DNA from: Epiperipatus broadwayi
Taxonomy: Eukaryota; Onychophora; Udeonychophora; Euonychophora; Peripatidae
Direction of reading: 5' to 3'
Length of the DNA stretch: 64,000 nt
Assembly: GCA_028023455.1 (NCBI GenBank)
Contig: JAQFVV010007231.1
Location: 1 to 64,000 of the forward strand
Shown here: in pieces, positions 25,601-36,492 of the stretch
How the letters are laid out: the number at the start of each line of letters is the position of its first letter
Numbering within the stretch: position 1 is the first letter of the stretch
Made by a program: the position numbers and the translations under genes
Notes under the pieces: model-generated
Seen by the model: only the letters and a program-made list of their open reading frames with translations
Database searches by the model: none
What the model was told of the DNA's origin: nothing

Positions 25601-26123
25601 TATTGCAAAGCTTTACCTGGACTAGCATTTGTATTAGAAATCATATAGATGGTTTAAAAATTCATAATCTTATGTAATTCCACAAATTATGCCATCTTGT
25701 ACATGGTCGGCCATCGGGTCTCATACAATAAAAATTGTAAATTAAGGTTTAAAAATAATAACATTACACTTATAATTTGATTAAAGTATTTTATCATAAT
25801 ACTATGGTAGTTCTTCGCGGTACACCCTGGCTGCGATCAAATTAAATCATAAAAAGTTTAGGTTAGATCATTAGTTTGGTCTGTGGTAAGTTACCCCAGA
25901 TGTTGATTGTGGTCTTTCGTGCATAAAATAGATAGTATGATATGCTTTTGGATACAGCTCTTAATAGCTGACAATGTGTAGCAGGAATTGATCAGTGATC
26001 GAGGTAACGATTCTCAGTGCATTTACATTATGTAGTTGGGACCACACAATTTACGGTTACAATTTTGAGTGCCGCAGCGGGTTCGGCACGATGGGTAGTT
26101 GAGAGGGCGAGCGGTTGGTTACA
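22632..26123. repeat. Segment D, 3.5 kb bounded by TGTAACCA...TGGTTACA
   Basis: A single-copy segment (within this window) starts TGTAACCA and ends TGGTTACA, a perfect 8-bp terminal inverted repeat, with (TA)n on both sides. Its ends resemble the U5 ends of families A and B, so a solo LTR of another family is possible. It is somewhat richer in CG than its neighbours, especially at 25.8-26.1 kb. Near 24.52-24.66 kb it has three spaced motifs of the GCTGGTGATTAATCCGC type. It may instead be host DNA that happens to lie between two TA tracts. Confidence 0.4.
23273..23316 (+). CDS. Possible first coding exon ending at GTATGT
   Basis: An ATG in the context aaaATGtcg opens a frame reading MSELPSLKELIARV plus two bases. 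It runs directly into GTATGT, a good 5' splice-site match, and an AT-rich intron-like sequence follows. Upstream, 22980-23270 is relatively CG-rich and could be promoter and 5' UTR. I recognise no protein family from 14 residues, and no second exon could be assigned. It may equally be chance. Confidence 0.2.
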
Positions 26124-26143
26124 ATTTATATATATATATATAT
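26124..26143. repeat. (TA)n between D and A2
   Basis: A short TA run joins the TTACA end of D to the TG of the A2 left LTR. Confidence 0.9.
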
Positions 26144-29100
26144 TGTAACCTAACAAATGAGTTCAAATATCAAAAACTATAAGCAAATTATGAGCCAATT
26201 ATTATAGCAATGTATTATAACTCAGGTATATGGCAGTAGGTTTTATCCACTTTCATTCCTTGGTTTGATGTTAAGTGCATGTTTAAACAAATACTAAGTG
26301 AATATGGTCTAGCAGGGCGCCACTAGATTATCTGAATCTAGACACGGTTATATCTAATAACCTTTCACATGTACTGGGTTTGAATCCCTTTTGGTACTTT
26401 ATTTCTAATAAAAAAATGAGAGATTTTGCTTTTTGAGCCATATCACTATAAGCACTAATAGTTAGGTAAAAGTAAAACATCTATAAACCAAAGTGGAGTA
26501 TATTAGACATAAATCATTTCTCAGATCTTAGCATAACAAATGTGTTTCAATATTTTTATAAGTTTACTAGCTCAGATTATATATAACTAATTTAGGATGG
26601 CAATTCACTCATCCTTGCATGAAATAGATGATGGGATGTGGTTATAATAATACTAAGAGATCACTAAATATTATAAAATCAATATTTATTTATGGCCTTT
26701 AAACAGTTAAACAGCTCATTAATTAAAATGTTGATGATGATGATGATGATGATAATAATAACAATAATGACAAGGGTTTCAACTACAGCTCTAGGACTAA
26801 GCCTAAACATAAAACTAAATTTTATAAAGAAATTCATAATTATTGCTTAATTTTAGCATATTTACTTATATCTTAAATAACTAATATTCAACCATTGATG
26901 ATGATGAATAATCACACTTAAGCAAGACTACACTTAATGAAATATATACACCTCATTTAATAAAACAAACTAATATTTATTACTACAGTTCTAACATATA
27001 CATAAAAATTTCTAGATAAATATGAAAATTGACATGAATAATAATAATAATTGATTATATAACAATCCTCAGATTAATTTTAAGTTCTTCCCCCTTTCCC
27101 TTCAAATGTATTTTGTATTAAGTTGGACGTCACATTGACCATGATTTTCACTCCATGAGAAAAGTATTTCAAAAAAAAAAAAAATATTATCTGCTCATTA
27201 GCACACATACTTTAAAAATCCAACATGTAAATAGAATGTAAAAAAAAAAAATGTTAGTAAAATTGAAAGAGCAAGTTTTAGAAAAGAGTTTTAAATTATT
27301 TTCTCCCCCTCTCTTCCAAGCGCTGAAATCTATACTTAACTTGAAACAAAATAATCTAATATTCTAATACTACTCATTATTTCACATTCACTCCCAATTA
27401 TACACATATAAAAATATCATTATGTATGTGCGTGTTTTATCCCATAATAACAAAATATTATTAAAAACCAAAATAATAATAATATATCAGTTAAAACTAA
27501 AATCATAACACCATAAAAAAAAATTGTTTTACACATTAATATTGTAAAATTAATAAACAAATAATTTTCATACTTTCAAGGTCATTTATGAAGCTCAAAG
27601 TTATTATTAGTAAGACATTCTTGTTTTAATCGATCTGAATAGTCTTTAAAAGTTCTTTAAATAAAATATACCACTTTATCGCTAAAATGTTTCTTAAGAC
27701 TGATATCATAAAGAAAATAGATATAAAAAGTCATATTACCGATCTTTTGTTTGTGGCGAATTTCCAAGGGTTCAAACTTGTCTATATTTCTGCAGCTACT
27801 ATGTGGGAACAATCTCTTTCTTGAGGTGTATAACTATTTAATGATGATGACTCTATTGAGGTTATTTGCTTTAGTGGACAATTTGGAAATCATTATATTA
27901 ATTTTTCTTCTCTTCCTGTCAAGCATGTGGATGAAATACAGCAGTTGTTTTCACATTTGTAAATTTTCTTGAGTTTAAAATCAGTTGTTGGAACAATTAA
28001 TTGGACTTGATGATTAATATTTATCAGTAGATTAATTCATCTTCTTTGAATGCAGGTGAATGCTTTCTTCCTTCTATTAAAAACATCTTATTTATCTGGT
28101 CAGTTGAAAGGTGTAGAATATTATTTTAGACACATCTTTTCTTTCCTATGTGATGTGCAGCTTCCTCCAGATGGTCCGGCAAATGGGATATACATATAAT
28201 TTTTCTAGTCCGCCATTTCTTATATTTTCAACATTCAAATTTGATAGTTTAATAATCTGAATCAATCACAACAATAATCTTAATAATAATTCAAGACAGC
28301 TTTTTATATCCAATTTTTAGCTAACTTAACCAATCAGAGATAGCATCACTTGCTATTTTTGGACAAATTTGTTTTAATTAGATCTCTAATTTATTTTCAA
28401 CTATATTATTTTTCAACTGAAAAGTTTAATCCTTTTTCCAGACACTTTTGTTTAAAAAAAAAATAGACTCAATCCTTATTTCCTTTCTTTTCTTTTTTTT
28501 TTTTCTTTTTAACATCCAGGTAACACTTCAAATCTTTGAGCTTCCTTCTTTAGATCTTGATAAGACAATTTCAAAAATTATAGTTCTGACCCATTATAAG
28601 CTTCCAAAGTGAAAAACAATTATTTACAAAAAAAAATTGCTACAAAGATTGATATCTGATTAAACAGATTTCCTCTTTTAACAAACAATTGTACAAAAAA
28701 AATAATTTAACAGATTTAATACTTCCTTTTCTTTCAATATTTAGGAAATGTAAAATTTTGTATGTAATGTACACACATCCTTCATTCTTTCAAATCATTC
28801 ATAAACTAACCTTAAATACTATAATTGCTAGCTTAGTAATTATAACCCAATTATTTAATTAAATCTGTAACTTTTAAATCCCACTTATAATTAAAGAAAA
28901 GCAAAATAGAAGTATAGAATAAAATGTTAGAATTGATCAAGCATAGGTTAGTTTTAAAGAAAGTTAAAATGTTGAATATTTGAAATATAAAACAAATAAA
29001 TAATTTACACATACATTGCCTATATGTATGCATTATAACTTTGCTTTTTAACAGAAAATTTAAATATTAAATAGTTTAAATGTGTGTATTACCTTTCTAT

Positions 29101-29303
29101 CAACACACAAACAAGTAAAGCATGTAATTGTTGACCCATTCTTTCTCTGTTTAAAGCTTTTAGAACTGGACCTTGTAGGGTTTAAACTTGGATGCCCTAC
29201 AACTTCCTTTATGGTTATATAAAATTGTGATGATGATTTTGTTTGACCTTTTCTACATGCACATTACTATAAATTTGGCTAGTGACCAAATTGTAATGGC
29301 ACA
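26144..29303 (-). repeat. A2 left LTR (3' LTR in the sense orientation)
   Basis: This 3.16-kb terminal repeat matches 33335-36482 almost base for base. It contains the tRNA-like module at 26304-26396 and (GAT)n/(AAT)n runs near 26734. LTR-internal ORFs (for example 27751-27972) recur at the equivalent place in the right LTR and have no supported function. Confidence 0.92.
26304..26396 (+). other. tRNA-Leu-like module inside the A2 left LTR
   Basis: It has the same stems as A1, and the sequence before box B reads GTACTGGG instead of GTACCGGG. It is antisense to the element. Confidence 0.6.
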
Positions 29304-29304
29304 A

Positions 29305-29318
29305 CTTTCTCCCCCTTC
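29305..29318 (-). promoter_or_regulatory. Polypurine tract of A2
   Basis: The minus strand reads GAAGGGGGAGAAAG immediately before the 3' LTR boundary. It is the best-formed plus-strand primer site in the window. Confidence 0.88.
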
Positions 29319-29494
29319 GGATAAAATCATCAGCACTTTTGTTTTAACTATATTTAAAAAAAAATCCTAACTAATAAATACACTAATAATAATAAACACT
29401 TATAATATATATATAAAAAAAAAATTAACTACTGGTAAATATATTTTTCATTAAAAAAAACCTAAAAGTAATTTATTTGGAGATCTTTGCCAGG

Positions 29495-32119
29495 CTATTC
29501 TGCTGAAGTATAAGGGATCAAACTCCTAGCATTATAGGTTCCCTTATTCCCATCAAGAGCAGCAAGCATAAAGGCATTTTCTCCTATTTTCTTGGTAATT
29601 TGGAATGGCTTTTTTCTTTTCAAAACCATATGGTCTGCATAAAAATGCACCTGTACATCCAGTCCCTTTTTAATATTTCCATTTTTCATCTTGACTGGAT
29701 ATTTATAAAACATATCTGGAGGATTTATTTTATATAACCTCCTATTACAAACTCCATTTAGAAATATGGACTCTTGGTACCATACATAATATGCCTTGAA
29801 GTTTTTCAGAGAGATTGACTCTCTATACCATACATACTTTATTTTTAAACTTTCTAGAAAGATTGACTCCCTGTACCATACATAAGGCACTTTGAAGTTT
29901 TCTAGAGAGGTTGGCTTTTTATACCAGATATCATTTATCCTTACATCTTCCAGAGAGATTGATTCTCTGGGCCACGTATAATTTATTTTTAAATTTTCTA
30001 GAAAGGTGGATTCTTTGTACCATATATAATGGACATTTAAACTCTTCAGAGAGATTGACTCTCTGTGCCATGTATAATTTATTTTTAAACTCTCTAAAAA
30101 GGTTGACTCTTTGTACCAAATATAAGGCACACTTAAATTTAACAGAGCATTTAAATTTTTCAGAGAGATTGATTCTCTGTCTGATATATAATTCAACCTT
30201 AAATCTTCCAGAGAGGTTGATTCTCTGGGCCACGTATAATTTATTTTTAAACTCTCTAAAAAGGTTGACTCTTTGTACCAAATATAAGGCACACTTAAAT
30301 TTTCCAGAGCATTTAAATTTTTCAGAGAGATTGATTCTCTGTCTGATACACACTGGACATTTACATTTTTCAGAGAGATTGCCTCTCTGTACCATATATA
30401 AGGTATCTCCAATCTATTTAAGAAGACAGATTTTTGAAACCACACATGCTGGTTAGTTACTAGATTGAGAACTACAGACTGTTGAAACTTTTGCTCTCTT
30501 TCTAAAATAACTGGTTTCATCTCCCTTATTGCCTCTCTTAAATCAATCATCTTATCGGATGCATGAAGTTTTTCCTCCAACTCTCTTTTCCTTCTTTTCA
30601 CTTCATGATCTATCCCAATCTGCTCTTTGGTCATCATCTCATTTACTTTCTTTACTGGGAGATTTGGTATTATGGCTAATATCGGCCTTTCTACTTCTTT
30701 TTCACCTTGTGGATTGTTAACTAAAGTAGGCATCCTTTTCTCTGACTGACTCTGTTCTGAGCTATCCCTAGAGTCATCTGGACTGATGCTAACATCATTT
30801 GGCCTTGAATTTGGGTTTGACTGATCCTGCAGCCCTACATTAATACGATATTTTAATTCCCCTATTTTATGGTAGAGATCATCCATCTTGGGGTTCACGT
30901 ATTCCACAACATAGGCCTTCTGGTTCTCCTCAACCTTCTCCAACATAACACCCAATTCATGTTGATTCATTCTGGGTCCCTCTTCTAAAGAACTTGACTT
31001 GTCCCTTTTTACTATCTCCTCCCTAAAGCTATCCATTTGTTTCCCCAATTCTTTCCTAAGATTTTGGTCAATTTGTACACACTCATTGGCCATGCTTCCC
31101 TTAACTTCTCGTATTTCCTTTTCTAAGCCACTAAACTTATTTTTCATAGTGAGGGTTTGATCTATACAGCCCAAAGTGGCTTCCTTATATGAGTCCACTT
31201 TGGCTACCACCTCCTCTAATCTAATATGAATTCCTGCAGAAGTTATTTCGGCATTCTTTTCTATGCATTCTGATATGGATTGGGAGACCAAACCATGGAC
31301 CTCATTCCTAACTAATTCAATTTCTCTCTTATTTTCTTCGATAGACTGCTCCACTTGAGCCTTTAATGACTGTAGTCCCTGACAGCCCTCCTGTTTGGTG
31401 ACTTCCATAGACCTACACACTCCTTCTATCCTCTCCTCTAATGACACAAACCTATTTTTACACTCTATATTGGACCCTTCTATCCTAGTTTCCAAAGCTA
31501 TGATCATTTGGTTGTTATTGTCAATAGAGTTCTCTAGATTTACCCTTAAACCTTCTATACTTTTCTCCATAGATTGACCTATCTTTTGTTCTAGATTTTC
31601 CATCCTTTGCTTACTATCTTCTCTTAGACTTTCTATATTTTGCTTACTATCTTTTCTTAGACTTTCTATATTTTGCTTACTATCTTTTCTTAGACTTTCT
31701 ATATTTTTCTCTATCTTTTGTTCTAGATTTATCATATTTTGCTTACTATCCTCTCTTAGACTTTCTATATTTATTATACTGTGCTTACTATCTTCTCTTA
31801 GACTCTCTATGCTTATTATACTGTGCTTACTATCTTCTCTTAGACTTTTGAACATCTGCATTATCATGTCCATGTCTGATGATGCCATCTTTGTTATCTG
31901 AGCCTGGCCCACTTCTGACTCCTCATCTACTTCCACACTTGAGGCCGTATTATTGCTACTAACATTACAGGCATCTTCCTCTACTTCCTCTCTTTCCTCT
32001 TGTGTTTTTAAGAAAACCTCCCCATCCTCTTCTTCAGTATGAAAACGATCACTGATTCCTGGTATTGGGGCACCTTCCTCTTCCATAACCTCTTCCATAC
32101 TATAATTTAGTTCACTCAT
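29495..32119 (-). CDS. Gag-like coiled-coil / repeat protein with integrase-like tail (A2)
   Basis: An 874-residue ORF with the same start as A1 (MSELNYSMEEV). The acidic N-terminus is followed from about residue 85 by 11-residue units such as ESLRKDSKQNI, which suits a hendecad coiled coil, and then by a heptad coiled coil to about 400. A KVKRRKR-like basic cluster precedes 14 tandem units of the YIWYRESISLKNLNVH type at about residues 560-795, two of them extended to 22. Residues about 825-874 contain KKPFQITKKIGENAF, a DGNKG turn and NARSLIPY. These resemble the C-terminal end of Ty3/gypsy integrases, which end with an ...AY.L...DG....NA..L..Y pattern. The simplest reading is that an internal deletion fused Gag to the last part of Pol. 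The integrase match is judged by eye. No zinc knuckle is present. Confidence 0.75.
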   Translation of the reverse strand: MSELNYSMEEVMEEEGAPIPGISDRFHTEEEDGEVFLKTQEEREEVEEDACNVSSNNTASSVEVDEESEVGQAQITKMASSDMDMIMQMFKSLREDSKHSIISIESLREDSKHSIINIESLREDSKQNMINLEQKIEKNIESLRKDSKQNIESLRKDSKQNIESLREDSKQRMENLEQKIGQSMEKSIEGLRVNLENSIDNNNQMIIALETRIEGSNIECKNRFVSLEERIEGVCRSMEVTKQEGCQGLQSLKAQVEQSIEENKREIELVRNEVHGLVSQSISECIEKNAEITSAGIHIRLEEVVAKVDSYKEATLGCIDQTLTMKNKFSGLEKEIREVKGSMANECVQIDQNLRKELGKQMDSFREEIVKRDKSSSLEEGPRMNQHELGVMLEKVEENQKAYVVEYVNPKMDDLYHKIGELKYRINVGLQDQSNPNSRPNDVSISPDDSRDSSEQSQSEKRMPTLVNNPQGEKEVERPILAIIPNLPVKKVNEMMTKEQIGIDHEVKRRKRELEEKLHASDKMIDLREAIREMKPVILEREQKFQQSVVLNLVTNQHVWFQKSVFLNRLEIPYIWYREAISLKNVNVQCVSDRESISLKNLNALENLSVPYIWYKESTFLESLKINYTWPRESTSLEDLRLNYISDRESISLKNLNALLNLSVPYIWYKESTFLESLKINYTWHRESISLKSLNVHYIWYKESTFLENLKINYTWPRESISLEDVRINDIWYKKPTSLENFKVPYVWYRESIFLESLKIKYVWYRESISLKNFKAYYVWYQESIFLNGVCNRRLYKINPPDMFYKYPVKMKNGNIKKGLDVQVHFYADHMVLKRKKPFQITKKIGENAFMLAALDGNKGTYNARSLIPYTSAE

Positions 32120-33315
32120 GTTATAAAACTATATATATCCCATCTGTACTTCCCTGACCATCAAAAATCCACACATCTTCTCCCTGTCTGACACCTATTC
32201 TGACCAACTGACTGATTTGATTTTCACCTTATTATGCATTTACAAATACAACAAAAAAATTTTTTAATATCCTTATTTAATGACTTACACAACAATAATC
32301 TATATAGTGCATGTCTGTCTGTAATAGCCCAAATTATACATTCATCCATTCTCCCAGAAATCCGACAGATATTGACAGTCCACAGAATGACTAGCAGTTC
32401 ACAATCTTGAGATAAATAAAAGAATTCAGTCACAGCACTATAATCACACAATGCATCACGAGCACTCAGAAGATCATCCCAATTCGATCACTATTAACTA
32501 CCACAACCCTTGATTAAATGAAGCAAACTCTGTTGCAATAAAAGATGTATTAAGTCTTAGGGGCTAAAATAGATAAACTATGCCTTGCTCTCTCTCTTGG
32601 AGTCTTATGTGGCAAGTATCAAGGAATGCCCTGCTTATTATAGACTACAAAAACGAAACCTTGCTCTCTCTCTCTTGGAGACTTATAGGCTGATATCATG
32701 GCAGGACTACTGTTAACTGCTTTATGATAAAATAAAGATAACATATAAATTGGGTTGGAGCAGTGAATGGGTTTGATCATTCATAAGTTACACGAAATAC
32801 ATAGCATTCTCAAGGCAATGACAAAACTCTCCACTCATCATCAACACTGCAATCTAACCAACCAAACTCCAACGATCAACCATCCAATCAAACCTCTAAA
32901 ATCATAGACTTTTTACAAAATGAACTCCCCAAACACACATGAGACTACTATTCCATAATTCATCACTATTACTATGCCTATCCTATCTGGCAATAAATCA
33001 TTTTAATGTTCCACAAAAAAATCTATTATTTATTTCACCTTTGTCTTAAGTTGTGATATTCATCTCTATTTTCAAAATTGATAAAAAAAAAACAAGCTGT
33101 TTTATGGCTGTACCCCTTTTATCATCATCAATGAAAAATTAAATCATATTAAACATCATCATCTAAAATAAGACTGTTTGGCCAAAAAAATTTTGTAAGA
33201 CAAAAAAAATTTTTACTGAAAAAAAAATTTTACTAAAAAAAATTTCTCTATTTTTAACCACACATCTCCCATCATTCTATAGACTCTCTTTTTCAGGTAT
33301 ATGGTAAAATATCAG
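32120..33315 (-). other. A2 5' leader with tandem repeats
   Basis: A 1.2-kb untranslated leader, collinear with 7231-8538 in A1. The tandem units with CTTGCTCTCTCTCTTGGAG lie at about 32576-32750, with two copies against three in A1. Such variable leader repeats could belong to a packaging or expression region, but that is conjecture. Confidence 0.65.
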
Positions 33316-33333
33316 GCCCCACGTTGGGCGCCA
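33316..33333 (-). promoter_or_regulatory. Primer-binding site of A2, tRNA-Lys type
   Basis: The minus strand reads TGGCGCCCAACGTGGGGC, starting one base after the end of the 5' LTR. This is the classical 18-nt site complementary to the 3' end of tRNA-Lys, found in many retroviruses and gypsy-like elements. It fixes the element's orientation and the LTR boundary. Confidence 0.93.
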
Positions 33334-33334
33334 T

Positions 33335-36300
33335 TGTAACCTAACAAATGAGTTCAAATATCAAAAACTATAAGCAAATTATGAGACAATTATTATAGCA
33401 ATGTATTATAACTCAGGTATATGGCAGTAGGTTTTATCCACTTTCATTCCTTGGTTTGATGTTAAGTGCATGTTTAAACAAATACTAAGTGAATATGGTC
33501 TAGCAGGGCGCCACTAGATTATCTGAATCTAGACACGGTTATATCTAATAACCTTTCACATGTACTGGGTTTGAATCCCTTTTGGTACTTTATTTCTAAT
33601 AAAAAAATGAGAGATTTTGCTTTTTGAGCCATATCACTATAAGCACTAATAGTTAGGTAAAAGTAAAACATCTATAAACCAAAGTGGAGTATATTAGACA
33701 TAAATCATTTCTCAGATCTTAGCATAACAAATGTGTTTCAATAGTTTTATAAGTTCACTAGCTCAGATTATATATAACTAATTTAGGATGGCAATTCACT
33801 CATCCTTGCATGAAATAGATGATGGGATGTGGTTATAATAATACTAAGAGATCACTAAATATTATAAAATCAATATTTATTTATGGCCTTTAAACAGTTA
33901 AACAGCTCATTAATTAAAATGTTGATGATGATGATGATGATGATAATAATAACAATAATGACAAGGGTTTCAACTACAGCTCTAGGACTAAGCCTAAACA
34001 TAAAACTAAATTTTATAAAGAAATTCATAATTATTGCTTAATTTTAGCATATTTACTTATATCTTAAATAACTAATATTCAACCATTGATGATGATGAAT
34101 AATCACACTTAACCAAGACTACACTTAATGAAATATATACGCCTCATTTAATAAAACAAACTAATATTTATTACTACAGTTCTAACATATACATAAAAAT
34201 TTCTAGATAAATATGAAAATTGACATGAATAATAATAATAATTGATTATATAACAATCCTCAGATTAATTTTAAGTTCTTCCCCCTTTCCCTTCAAATGT
34301 ATTTTGTATTAAGTTGGACGTCACATTGACCATGATTTTCACTCCATGAGAAAAGTATTTCAAAAAAAAATATTATCTGCTCATTAGCACACATACTTTA
34401 AAATCCAACATGTAAATAGAATGTAAAAAAAAATGTTAGTAGAATTGAAAGAGCAAGTTTTAGAAAAGAGTTTTAAATTATTTTCTCCCCCCTCTCTTCC
34501 AAGCTCTGAAATCTATACTTAACTTGAAACAAAATAATCTAATATTCTAATACTACTCATTATTTCACATTCACTCCCAATTATACACATATAAAAATAT
34601 CATTATGTATGTGCGTGTTTTATCCCATAATAACAAAATATTATTAAAAACCAAAATAATAATAATATATCAGTTAAAACTAAAATCATAACACCATAAA
34701 AAAAATTGTTTTACACATTAATATTGTAAAATTAATAAACAAATAATTTTCATACTTTCAAGGTCATTTATGAAGCTCAAAGTTATTATTAGTAAGACAT
34801 TCTTGTTTTAATCGATCTGAATAGTCTTTAAAAGTTCTTTAAATAAAATATACCACTTTATCGCTAAAATGTTTCTTAAGACTGATATCATAAAGAAAAT
34901 AGATATAAAAAGTCATATTACCGATCTTTTGTTTGTGGCGAATTTCCAAGGGTTCAAACTTGTCTATATTTCTGCAGCTACTATGTGGGAACAATCTCTT
35001 TCTTGAGGTGTATAACTATTTAATGATGATGACTCTATTGAGGTTATTTGCTTTAGTGGACAATTTGGAAATCATTATATTAATTTTTCTTCTCTTCCTG
35101 TCAAGCATGTGGATGAAATACAGCAGTTGTTTTCACATTTATAAATTTTCTTGAGTTTAAAATCAGTTGTTGGAACAATTAATTGGACTTGATGATTAAT
35201 ATTTATCAGTAGATTAATTCATCTTCTTTGAATGCAGGTGAATGCTTTCTTCCTTCTATTAAAAACATCTTATTTATCTGGTCAGTTGAAAGGTGTAGAA
35301 TATTATTTTAGACACATCTTTTCTTTCCTATGTGATGTGCAGCTTCCTCCAGATGGTCCGGCAAATGGGATATACATATAATTTTTCTAGCCCGCCATTT
35401 CTTATATTTTCAACATTCAAATTTGATAGTTTAATAATCTGAATCAATCACAATAATAATCTTAATAATAATTCAAGACAGCTTTTTATATCCAATTTTT
35501 AGCTACCTTAACCAATCAGAGATAGCATCACTTGCTATTTTTGGACAAATTTGTTTTAATTAGATCTCTAATTTATTTTCAACTATATTATTTTTCAACT
35601 GAAAAGTTTAATCCTTTTTCCAGACACTTTTGTTTAAAAAAAAATAGACTCAATCCTTATTTCCTTTCTTTTCTTTTTTTTTTTCTTTTAACATCCAGGT
35701 AACACTTCAAATCTTTGAGCTTCCTTCTTTAGATCTTGATAAGACAATTTCAAAAATTATAGTTCTGACCCATTATAAGCTTCCAAAGTGAAAAACAATT
35801 ATTTACAAAAAAAAATTGCTACAAAGATTGATATCTGATTAAACAGATTTCCTCTTTTAACAAACAATTGTACAAAAAAAATAATTTAACAGATTTAATA
35901 CTTCCTTTTCTTTCAATATTTAGGAAATGTAAAATTTTGTATGTAATGTACACACATCCTTCATTCTTTCAAATCATTCATAAACTAACCTTAAATACTA
36001 TAATTGCTAGCTTAGTAATTATAACCCAATTATTTAATTAAATCTGTAACTTTTAAATCCCACTTATAATTAAAGAAAAGCAAAATAGAAGTATAGAATA
36101 AAATGTTAGAATTGATCAAGCATAGCTTAGTTTTAAAGAAAGTTAAAATGTTGAATATTTGAAATATAAAACAAATAAATAATTTACACATACATTGCCT
36201 ATATGTATGCATTATAACTTTGCTTTTTAACAGAAAATTTAAATATTAAATAGTTTAAATGTGTGTATTACCTTTCTATCAACACACAAACAAGTAAAGC

Positions 36301-36482
36301 ATGTAATTGTTGACCCATTCTTTCTCTGTTTAAAGCTTTTAGAACTGGACCTTGTAGGGTTTAAACTTGGATGCCCTACAACTTCCTTTATGGTTATATA
36401 AAATTGTGATGATGATTTTGTTTGACCTTTTCTACATGCACATTACTATAAATTTGGCTAGTGACCAAATTGTAATGGCACA
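33335..36482 (-). repeat. A2 right LTR (5' LTR in the sense orientation)
   Basis: This 3.15-kb copy pairs with 26144-29303 and ends GGCACA in a (TA)n tract. The tRNA-like module is at 33495-33587. Confidence 0.92.
33495..33587 (+). other. tRNA-Leu-like module inside the A2 right LTR
   Basis: This has the same sequence as 26304-26396. Confidence 0.6.
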
Positions 36483-36492
36483 ATATATATAT

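Larger units (their letters stand above)
26144..36482 (-). mobile_element. LTR retrotransposon A2, non-autonomous, 10.3 kb
   Basis: This is a full-length antisense element: LTRs 26144-29303 and 33335-36482, internal region 29304-33334. The plus-strand LTR ends are TGTAACCTAAC and GGCACA. The LTRs are close to identical over 3.15 kb, with few substitutions and only small indels, indicating a young insertion. The element has a clean tRNA-Lys-type primer site, a strong polypurine tract, a 1.2-kb leader and one ORF of 874 codons. Both outer flanks are TA tracts (ATAT on each side, ambiguous as a target duplication). Reverse transcriptase, protease, RNase H and integrase core are absent, so mobility would need enzymes supplied by another element. 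Confidence 0.92.

Noticed and set aside
29911-30456. 181-codon plus ORF and 154-codon second minus-frame ORF across the repeat array
   Set aside because: Shadows of the in-frame 48-nt repeat units. Lack of stops in one unit propagates to all.
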